A stretch of DNA of 64,000 nucleotides from Adenophora triphylla var. japonica (taxonomy: Eukaryota; Streptophyta; Magnoliopsida; Asterales; Campanulaceae). Positions 33,351-41,626 of the stretch are shown here, one piece after another. The stretch covers positions 62,001-126,000 of the forward strand of contig JAFEMH010002319.1 of the NCBI GenBank assembly GCA_022495995.1, written 5' to 3'. Below the pieces are notes generated by a model, which worked only from the letters and a program-made list of their open reading frames with translations, ran no database searches and was not told the DNA's origin. Position 1 is the first letter of the stretch, and each line of letters opens with the position of its first letter. A program made the position numbers and the translations under genes.

Positions 33351-35114
33351 TCAAACATCTTGGCCTGCTGCCGCTGGTGGTACAGTTGTCTCCTTCTCTT
33401 GATTATTCTCTTCAACTTGAGTCACCACTACGGTACTCAAAACTTTGTTGGCATCATCAACCAGTTTGGCAATAGCTTCGAGGTCCGGTGAATTCACCTC
33501 CTCCCCATCCACCGGTTCGCTAATGAAGTCTTCTAGAGTTCTTTTCTCTTCCTCCAAATCCCAATTTGGAGCCTGCCCATTCTTGAACTCCTCCATGAGT
33601 TGAATCCTAGCCTCCAGCAGTGTCTTGGTTGCATTAAACTTGAAATCTTCCTTTGTTGCTTCAAGTTCCTTCAAATGAGCCTCATTTTCCTTCACCTTCT
33701 CAGTACAAACATCTGCCAACTCCTTTCTCAAAGTCCCAATGACTTTCTTCAGTTTCTCTACCTCACCAGCATTTATTTTGGCTTCTTTCTTCAGTTTCTC
33801 TACCTCATCAGCACTTATTTTGGCTTCTTTCTTTGATTCCTCAGCCTCATAACTGCATCTAGCCGCTTTGATTTTCAAAACATTGACTTGGTTCATAATA
33901 GGACTCATCATCTCCGAAACTTGTGTAAAAGAAGTATTAATACTTTGTAAATTCTTTGGTATAAGGTTCAAAATTTCCTTGTTTTACCTTGTCAACAAAA
34001 TCTGTCATCAAAACACCAAACTTGTCTCTTGTCTTTTCCACATTCAAAACATCACTCACATCCGTGGCTTCAGCCTCCATCAGTTTCCTTTTCTTTGTTT
34101 CATCCTTCTTCTTGGATGCATTCACTTTAGAACTGGATGCCATGGAGTTGGGAGTTGGGGGCTTGCCCTCTTTCCTTACAGTCCTCTTTGCTTCAGCATC
34201 AGCAAGTAGGTCCGCGACACTCACATTGGTCTTAGAACGAGTAGCTGCAATAAAGGACATAGAATTAGAACAACTTGAAGGATTAGAATAATTTGAAGAT
34301 AGGCAAAAACTTTAAGATGTTAATCAAACCTGTAGACATCTTGATTGAACCTAGCAGAGACTCTTCTGGGTTAACTTCTTCTTCCAAACCCTCAACCTTT
34401 TCTGCGGAAAACAGGACAGGGAACGCTTTGAAAGACCTAACAAGTGGATTCAACTCGAAGATATTCTTCACGTTCTCTTCTGTCTCTTCTTGTTCTGGGA
34501 AAAACACGCACAATTTGGCAACTTCTACAAAGGAAAATTTAAGTTGGTTAAGATTATGTGAGCAAAAATTTTGAGAATGCGTGAAATCAAAGGAAATTTC
34601 CCCTACCTTGGGTCCTCCACTTCGAAATTACACCATCCTCTTGACCTAGGCTATCTTTCCTTGCAAAGAAAAACTTGTTTCTCCATCTTCTATTGGCAGG
34701 GTCATTGTTGGAATTCAAGATGGGATCACCATCACGCTTAACTCTAAAGCAATACCTCCCAATACCAAATCCCCTTATCTCGGTAGTATAAGCCAACTCT
34801 TCTAGACCCACATTCAAACCAGTTTCCTCCTTCAACCTAACTAGGGTTTGTAAACACCTCCAACCTTGAGGCATAATCTGGGCATAGTTAAGTTTGGCAG
34901 AAGTGAAGAACCTAGTAACTAAGTCCGAAAAAGGGAATTTTAGACCAATGATGAAAGGGTATTCTGGGAAACACACCCATTCAGGGGAATAGCACTCGGA
35001 GGTTAAGTCGGGATGGGTGAAGAAAATAGTTTCGGATGACAGTGCATGATTCTTCTTAATGATTTCCAGATCTGCTTCAGAAATCAAGCACTTTTCCTTA
35101 TCAGGTTCTTTCAA
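33351..35114 (-). CDS. Antisense spliced gene of the Tat Gypsy (PF04195-like protein)
   Basis: On the strand opposite to gag-pol, three exons join in frame. Exon 1 is about 35114-34607, intron 34606-34525 (CAAG/GTAGGG ... TTTGTAG), exon 2 34524-34330, intron 34329-34245 (ACAG/GTTTG ... ATTGCAG), exon 3 from 34244. The N-terminal part (FPEYPFIIGLKFPFSDLVTR, QIMPQGWRCLQTLVRL, RWRNKFFFARKDS) resembles the plant 'putative gypsy type transposon' family PF04195. The C-terminal part (33970-33351) is a coiled coil with the repeat EVEKLKKEAKI. Near 33960-33975 the frame slips, so this copy may be broken there. No ATG was found for the start; coding similarity may extend to about 35185 or an upstream exon. 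Function unknown; antisense aORFs are known in Tat elements. Confidence 0.7.
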
Positions 35115-35184
35115 CAGATTTTGGGTTACGAAACCCTCAGGGAGAGCTTCATCACTCTCGATTATGCTTACCTTCTTTCTTCCC

Positions 35185-35547
35185 GTTTTTTACAACTTGA
35201 GAAAATTATCAACAAGAAATTGAGAAGGGGACGAAGAACTCACCAGAAATTTTACTTGTTTTTCTTCTTGCGTTCCTCCTTAATTTCTCTCCAAAGAAAA
35301 CCCTTTTGTTAAAGATTTTCTATGAAAGGGAGAGTTGGGGAAGGAGGATTCTAATTTATTGATAGAGGTTGTAAACGGTTGGAAGTCTAAAGAAGCATCT
35401 TAACCTTTGCCTTGGAAATACACAAAACCGTCCCATCAAACCTTTTTCATTAAAAACCGCCGTACACTCTATCCATTTTTGGCAAACATTTTATATTTTT
35501 TATCTCTTTATATTCTTTATTCTAAAATTCAAAAATTTGGGGGCAAT
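35185..35547. other. Tat Gypsy spacer and polypurine tract before 3' LTR
   Basis: AT-rich spacer that probably holds the 5' leader of the antisense gene (a GTGAGT donor-like site on the minus strand near 35240). It ends in a purine run AAAAATTTGGGGGCAAT directly before the LTR at 35548. Confidence 0.6.
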
Positions 35548-36150
35548 TGTTAGGCCCTATCATTTTCAGTCAACTTGTTTTCAACTTGCACATAACATCT
35601 TGGTACTAATAACTTGAGTTCTCCTACTACATCTTGATCATCTTGCAGGTTGAATCATTGTTACATTAAACCCTACTTTTCAGGGAGCGTGCCAATGGAT
35701 TAGGAGACTGATTCAATGACGTTTCTTCATTAAAGTATCCAGCAACGGACCACTATCTCCTCCATCAACAAAGTGGTGAGAATATCTCAACAAAGCTCAA
35801 CTTATTTCCGAGATTATAGGCCATTTCTTATCTTTGTATTTTAGCCGTTATTTGAGGTATAAAAGGGGGATAACACCTGTATTTTGCACATACAATCTTA
35901 CTAGCATAAGCTCCCTTACATGCGCTCTTAGTTTTGTACTCAAACTCTATCATTAATATACCTTTTGGTCAAGGCAGGTTCCTAAATCTCCCGGGGTTTT
36001 GTGCCGGCAAACAAGTTGTTCAAGGGCTTTCCCTAGTCAACAAATTCCTTGTGTTGATTTCTATCTTATCCAATAATCATTGTACCCTGATTCTTATCTC
36101 TTTTGTCATTTTTCTTGTCATTGGTTGTACTTGTTGAAATTTGACCAAAA
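35548..36150 (+). repeat. Tat Gypsy 3' LTR
   Basis: Matches 26287-26888 with about 20 differences including one single-base indel. It starts TGTTAGGCCC, with a TATA box near 35860. Confidence 0.9.
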
Positions 36151-36359
36151 GAATAAGGATGTGTGAAACCTTTTTGGAGAAGGATTCCAAGTTTCAGTTG
36201 GAAAGGGGGAGCAGTGAGTATTTATTAGACCTCACATCCGTCCCATCCCCCATAAACCCTTGCTAAAACCTTTTGTTCTTCCATATTTTGCACACAATCA
36301 CACACACATTGCAATTAATTCTCCTGCATTGTTCAACCTAACGCTCTTCAGTAGTTTAA
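36151..36359 (+). other. Copia-2 spacer between pol and aORF, right half
   Basis: Copia-2 resumes with AATAAGGATGTGTG. CACATCCG occurs near 36225 and CT-rich leader-like sequence precedes the ATG at 36360. No clear TATA box. Confidence 0.6.
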
Positions 36360-38531
36360 ATGGCTGATCACGCCAACATTCGTGAAGAAGACGTCCTTGA
36401 TATTGAGCCCCTTTCTGTTGCCATTGCTGAAGCTCCCGTTATCGCCAATCCTGTAATAGCTAAATTTCTTGCCGAAATTCCTCCCCCGTCGTCATCATCT
36501 AGCTCTTCAATGGAAGCTTCTCCTGCAAAATTACCTTCAATGGAACCCGTGTTTGTTCCATTAGCTTCTGAAAACCCTTATCCTCCAACCTCTCCGGTTT
36601 TACAACCATCGGTTGTCGCCCCTGTTTTTCCCTCTGTTGAACCTTCTTCAACCAAAAAGAGGAAGCTAACCCCTGCAAAACCCTTGGGCCATGCTGCGAT
36701 TCCAGTTCCGCAACGCAATCTACGCCGATCGCACAGGGTTAGGAAGCTGTCAGAAGCTGACAAGCTTAAGAATCTAAAGAAACCTGGTGGTAAGCCCTTT
36801 ACTGCCATAGCTTGTGATGATGAAGAAGAAGAAGAGGAAGTTGCTCCTCTTGTTAGGACTAGGGCTCAACCCTCAACCATTACTCCTTCTGTTGTTGCCC
36901 CTGTCTCTGCTCCTTCTGAAGAAATTCCCCATGCTGAACCTATTGATCCTGTTCCATCCTCTCCTATTAAACCTTCTGATCCCATTATTCCCTCTTCTAC
37001 TCCAGTTGTTGATGCTCCTGCCCCTGACGCTGCAAATCCTGTTGATGATCCCTCTGTATTTAGTGATGAAGAGCCCTTGGCCAATATCTTAATGGAGTTA
37101 AAATGTAAGAAAAAGGTGGCTGCTACAGACCTAGAGCCTATTGATGAAGAAGCTGATGATTCTGAGTCTAGTTATAATAGTGATGATACAGCCTCAGATG
37201 CCAATTTCAAGCTAGGAAGAGATGAGCTAGAACAAGAAAAAGAGGACCAAGAAAAGGATGCCTCTTCTGATGATGCGACAGAGGTGGAGTCTATCAAAAT
37301 ACCATCTCCTGCTAAGGATGTGTCTGACGATGTGCACACATCCAGGCACACATCTACTCGGAAGAAGGCTGATAAGGGTATTTCTACATCTCTCTCTATT
37401 GCTCCTTCCTTTAAACCCTTTTCTAAGAAGTTTTTATCAAAGAATGCCTCTGATAGGTTTGGCCTGATCTCTAATAAGGCCTTCATTGTTGAAATGAAAA
37501 GAGATAGAGAAACCTTCTTTAAATTAGGTATGGATAAATTTTTTGAAGAGAGAGGCTTATTTTTTACTGTGGACCACCCTCTCCCATTCTACCCTAAGAT
37601 GGTTTATGAGTTTTATGCCAACTTGACTAAAGGGCTGGATAGATACTCCTCTCCCTACACTGTCTATGTTAGAGGAAAGTTTTTCCCCTTTTCTCCATCT
37701 GTGATCAATGATTTCCTTGGTTTGGATAATACTTTGGATCAGCTTTGTGCTATTTCTGATGAAAAACTTGTGTCTGCAATAACCCATGGCAAAGTAACCA
37801 CTTCGCCTGTAAAGCCAAAAGATTTGGGAAGTGGTTCTCCCTCCTCTTTTTATTGTTTTCTCCATACTATTCTTGCTGCCAATCTGTGCCCCTCAAATAA
37901 CAAGACTTCTGTTACAAGGGTGCAAGCTGATTTACTGTATAGGTTGGGTATTAAAAGGAATATCAATTTTGGAGATTTTATTTTTAGGAAAATCTGTGCC
38001 TATGGAGAATCCCCCTCTAAGAAGTGGTCTTTACCCTATCCCTCTCTAATCTCTCAACTTTTGATTGCCAATGGTGTTAAGCCTGAGAAAGGTGAAGATA
38101 AGGTTGAAAAATTTGATTTTTTTAAGGAGACCAAAACCCTCCTAGATCCTAAGCAAAGATTTGTTGATCTTCCTTTGGGTACTGTCCCTGAAATTTCTGT
38201 GCCAGATGTGGACACATTTGAACCCACATCTGAAGATCCTTTTGATGCTCAAATGAAGGATTTTGATGCTGAAACTGTAGCTGCTGAATCTCATTCCTCT
38301 ACTTTAACTGATCAACTTCAAGCCTCCATTGCACATGTCAACAATCTTAAAGCTCTTAAGGATAGACTCTTCAAATGGCATGCTAATCTTTCTGCTAAAA
38401 AAGGGGGAGATGAACCTGCACCTGCTGCTGCTGCTAGAAACAATGTATGGGATGCCGTCATTGCCAGCCGGGCCGGAGGAACTGGGAACTTTAATTTAGG
38501 GGGAGAAGTTTTTTTGTTACTTTTGCTCTGA
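36360..38531 (+). CDS. Copia-2 aORF, intact 723 aa, PF20167-like plant transposon protein
   Basis: One uninterrupted frame from ATG at 36360 to TGA at 38529-38531. Residues 1-100 are rich in P, S and A. Nuclear-localisation-like runs are KKRKL and RRSHRVRK (about 100-130). An acidic, repeat-rich stretch (150-340) is followed by a globular domain (about 365-600) with FFEERGLFFTVDHPLPFYPK, VYVRGKFFPFSPSVINDFLG and LLYRLGIKRNINFGDFIFRK, resembling the 'putative plant transposon protein' domain PF20167. The C-terminus is helical. No protease, polymerase or membrane segment is visible, so an envelope role is not supported. It stays open although gag-pol of the same element has at least seven lesions. 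Function unknown; nucleic-acid or chromatin binding is a guess from the NLS and acidic parts. Confidence 0.8.
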   Translation: MADHANIREEDVLDIEPLSVAIAEAPVIANPVIAKFLAEIPPPSSSSSSSMEASPAKLPSMEPVFVPLASENPYPPTSPVLQPSVVAPVFPSVEPSSTKKRKLTPAKPLGHAAIPVPQRNLRRSHRVRKLSEADKLKNLKKPGGKPFTAIACDDEEEEEEVAPLVRTRAQPSTITPSVVAPVSAPSEEIPHAEPIDPVPSSPIKPSDPIIPSSTPVVDAPAPDAANPVDDPSVFSDEEPLANILMELKCKKKVAATDLEPIDEEADDSESSYNSDDTASDANFKLGRDELEQEKEDQEKDASSDDATEVESIKIPSPAKDVSDDVHTSRHTSTRKKADKGISTSLSIAPSFKPFSKKFLSKNASDRFGLISNKAFIVEMKRDRETFFKLGMDKFFEERGLFFTVDHPLPFYPKMVYEFYANLTKGLDRYSSPYTVYVRGKFFPFSPSVINDFLGLDNTLDQLCAISDEKLVSAITHGKVTTSPVKPKDLGSGSPSSFYCFLHTILAANLCPSNNKTSVTRVQADLLYRLGIKRNINFGDFIFRKICAYGESPSKKWSLPYPSLISQLLIANGVKPEKGEDKVEKFDFFKETKTLLDPKQRFVDLPLGTVPEISVPDVDTFEPTSEDPFDAQMKDFDAETVAAESHSSTLTDQLQASIAHVNNLKALKDRLFKWHANLSAKKGGDEPAPAAAARNNVWDAVIASRAGGTGNFNLGGEVFLLLLL

Positions 38532-38816
38532 TGGTTGCTAAGACAATTTTAATTTCTGCTTTAATTTTTAGTTTTTAAACAATGGGTTGTAATAACTTTA
38601 ATTAGGATGCTGCTGAATGGTTGGTTTGTTTTTTTAATGAACTGTTGGTATTCTGCTCTAACTTGGTTTATGTAGTTTTTATGTGTGGATGTGTAAACAC
38701 ATCTGGACACACATCCATTCAGGGGGAGTTGTACTTATCTCTATTTTTTTGTGTTCATAAAATGTGATTATTATAAATCTTTGATTTTGACCAGAAAGTC
38801 CAAAATAGGGGGAGAT
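38532..38816 (+). other. Copia-2 3' untranslated region and polypurine tract
   Basis: AT-rich spacer with a dense motif cluster (GGATGTGTAAACACATCTGG at 38692, then CACACATCC). It ends in the purine run AAAATAGGGGGAGA just before the 3' LTR. Confidence 0.8.
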
Positions 38817-39584
38817 TGAAAGCGTGAGCCTTTTAGGGAACAAATTCTTGTTTCCTTAATTCGAAACACTTCTATTATGGTAAGAAGATTTTGGAACTTT
38901 CATGGAATATTTATTATTGTCCTACTTTGACTAGGACTTTATAAATAAAGTAAATATCTTTTATTTATGTACATAATTTTATATTAGGACTAACCTACTA
39001 ATATTCTATTTCTTTGTGAGTGTGTTTATATTTTCTTATAGGAAAAGAGATCTCACAAAGGAAGATGTTGATTACTTGAAGATCTTCTCCATGGTGCATA
39101 TAAATACAAGGCATTCAACACAAGAGAAGCAACGGAAATTCTGAGAGAAAAATACATATTCTTCATAGTTTTCAACATTGTGTTTTAGGTTGTGAGTGAA
39201 GGTTGTGCCTTACATCCGTAACTCACATCTAGTTTTTCATAGAGTTCTTTATTTTACTTCTGACTAGAATTGGTCCTACTTGGGAAAGGAGAGTTGTTCT
39301 TGTCATAGAAGGTGATTAGAACTCGTTTAGTATTTTAGTATTTTAGTTTTTCACTTATTTGTTTTTGTAAGCATCGAAAGTTTTTATAGTGAAAAGTTTT
39401 TGGGCGTAAGCCTAGTTTGCTGATCTCATAGATCAGTAAGCGTAAATAATTCTTGAGTTCATGCTTTTAATTTGTTTTATTCCGCTGCATTATCTGTGGA
39501 TGTGTGGACAGTTGTGAGACACATCTGTACTCACATCCGTTGTCTGTTGGGTGATTAAAGTTTCCTAGCTACACGAAACTTTCA
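38817..39584 (+). repeat. Copia-2 3' LTR
   Basis: 768 bp, TGAAAGCG to ACTTTCA, followed by the right target duplication CTTGG (39585-39589). It has about 15 substitutions from the 5' LTR and no length change. Confidence 0.95.
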
Positions 39585-39589
39585 CTTGG

Positions 39590-39649
39590 TTCTCCTAGGA
39601 TCTACATTCACGTCTACCCAACTAGCCCATGTACTCAACCCTTTCTCAT
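39590..39649 (-). pseudogene. TBL exon relic, copy 3, 5' piece
   Basis: The LSTWASWVD... part of the TBL relic resumes directly after the Copia-2 target duplication. Its other piece is 19380-19424. Confidence 0.6.
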
Positions 39650-41573
39650 CTATAGTAAAACTTGGACAAAATAGTTCAATTATCCAGCCAAATTAAGCAA
39701 AAAGGGAAATCTACAAGACTTCAACATAGAGAACTAAATGATTTCATTGGATTAGAGTAAACAAACTAACCTTTAGAGCTGAGACATGTTTCTTCTGATA
39801 TGCCAAGAACAACGATCGTGGTGGTCTCATAACAATTGAACAAGGACATAATAATACTTGAACAAGAACATAGAGGGTGTTGGGAATCCTTTTAGGATTC
39901 AATCAGACGTAGGGAGCAATTTATGTTTAAATAAGCTCTCAAGAATATATTTTTGTTTTTGAGTTATTGTGATATGCACAGTGTGTCATTTATAGAGTCA
40001 TTAATCAACTCTAAAAGCCACAAAGAATGGTTACTTCTCAAAAATCTCTAACGGCTAATGAGTTGAAAATAATAACGACTTATTTTTCAAAAAATCTCAA
40101 TGGTTAGTTTGTTAATTATAGCTTTTTGAAAATAAGAACGACCAACTTTTCGAAAAGCTTAACGGTTAGTGAAGTGATTATAGCTTTTTGAAAATAATTA
40201 TTATTTATCGCACACTTCTAATGGTTAAAAAATTTCTAATCAAGCAAAACTACAGCTAAACTATGCAATGTGCCACACTCTTAGGCCCCTTCAACATCTT
40301 TAATTTGGTTTTGCTTAATTATTTGACTATTTTTTATTATAAAAAGATAAAAGGAAGAATATATACTTATAGGTGCTCCACAAGAACTAATTAGCTCTTG
40401 TGAACCTAGATTTCCTACCTTGCCTCTATTTATTTCTTCTCTCTCTAAATTTTAATAAAAAATACATAACTTACTTTTGGTAACAAATATTTGAATTGCA
40501 ATTTCTACCTTTATTATTGAGGCCTTAAATTGATGTACGAAATAGTTGACTTGATGAGTCAAATGCAACATTTTTTCTTATTCTTTTTTCTTTTTCTGAC
40601 AAGAGCAAGTGAGATCATACTAGTTTTGAGAAGATTTGTCTAAAAAGTTCAAACTCAGCTTTGAACGAAAAGTGTATACATGAGGTGATTCAAAGTTTCA
40701 CCTCTAGGAAGTCACTAATGGCTCTCATCCCCAGTCAAATCTTATAATAAAATAGTTTCATTAAATATTTTTTTTTTTACTTTTGACAAAATTTCATTTG
40801 TTTTGTAGGCATTCACCTTTTGTAATAGAATTATTTATCTAACTATTTAACATGTGTCACCATTTTATTTTGTATTGGACGAATATTGTAAGAAGAGAGG
40901 GTTTGGACGATTTGGATGTTTTTGGAGCTCGATTTTCGGTTTTAAACGACGATTTTAGCTTCATATTTCTTTTCTTTAAGATCTCAACCCTATCGGCCCA
41001 TTCATAGTTCCAAGCGCAAACCGTCATTCATTTTGATGCTTGTTCTATCTACTGTTGTTGGATTTGTGATGGCTGTAGCCGATTGCGTTTTAAGGTGGTT
41101 AAAATGTATTAACCTAACCATATAGAATGAGACTCCAAACGTTGTTGATTGTCATCTCATTCTTTCTTCCTCATGAATTTAAGTAATCATTCTTCTTTTA
41201 AAATAAATAAATAATAAACATAAGAAACAAAGATATAAAGAACATAAGATAAAATAGGTCAAATTTTGTTGATGGGCATGTGCCTCTAAAAGTATAATGA
41301 TTTAATATTATGGATATTATGATGAAAAATTAAGGCATAAAATCTTTATTATAAGTATATGGTTGAAGTTGATGCTACGTAAACTAGTCATCTAATTTCA
41401 TATTCTACATCATCTCCTGGACTTAGGATATAGATGAAGTACAATATTCCATGACAAATAAACCCCTACAAAAATTGAAGATAATTAAAAAAAAAAAAAA
41501 GACATGCATAACAAAAGAAAAGACAAAAAGAAAAAACAACCCTTCATTCTCCATATTGGAAGCATCAAATCCT
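39650..41573. other. Intergenic DNA between MYB copies C and D
   Basis: Homologous to 9094-10751 but with an additional segment of about 290 bp (about 40515-40805, between TTTCTACCTTTATTATTG and TTTTGTAGGCATTCACC) that is absent from the other units. No gene seen. Confidence 0.6.
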
Positions 41574-41626
41574 TTAAAACCAATTCGTTGGTAAAGCAAA
41601 AGAGGACGATGATGAGGATGCATTAG
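41574..41626 (-). pseudogene. MYB copy D, last 53 nt of exon 2
   Basis: Encodes the C-terminal SSFALPTNWF and stop, as in copy B. Upstream (higher coordinates) it is cut at 41627 by foreign DNA. The rest of exon 2 and the acceptor are gone. Confidence 0.85.

Larger units (their letters stand above)
26287..36150 (+). mobile_element. Tat-type Ty3/Gypsy element nested in Copia-2
   Basis: Two about 603-bp LTRs (TGTTAGGCCC...) flank gag, protease, RT, RNase H, a second archaeal-type RNase H and integrase, followed by tandem repeats and an antisense gene. The second RNase H and antisense aORF are marks of the Tat lineage. The LTRs differ at about 20 sites by eye (about 3 percent). The flanks TTAAG (26282-26286) and ATAAG (just after 36150) look like a target duplication with one change, but the exact LTR ends are uncertain by 2-4 bp. 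At least seven in-frame stops and one frameshift disable gag-pol. Confidence 0.92.
19425..39584 (+). mobile_element. Copia-2: SIRE-like Ty1/Copia element with aORF and a nested Gypsy
   Basis: Complete element with two 768-bp LTRs (TGAAAGCG...ACTTTCA), PBS, gag-pol, a 723-codon aORF, polypurine tract and target duplication CTAGG/CTTGG (one mismatch). The LTRs differ at about 15 sites by eye, roughly 2 percent. The empty site is visible in other MYB units near 9019-9023 as CTTGG. Without the nested Gypsy (26287 to about 36150) it is about 10.3 kb, usual for SIRE-like elements. gag-pol carries several stops and frameshifts, so this copy is not autonomous. The motif CACATC(T/C) is scattered through it. 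Confidence 0.93.

Noticed and set aside
33960..33990. Third intron in the antisense Tat gene
   Set aside because: A frame-restoring GT-AG interval would be only 34 nt, too short for a plant intron. A frameshift is more likely.
36814..37092. Leucine-rich frame inside the Copia-2 aORF that looks like a membrane segment
   Set aside because: It is a frame-shifted reading of the P/S/D-rich aORF. No evidence for an envelope-type transmembrane protein.
36360..38531. Calling the aORF an envelope gene
   Set aside because: No signal peptide or transmembrane helix is visible. NLS-like runs and a PF20167-like domain point elsewhere.
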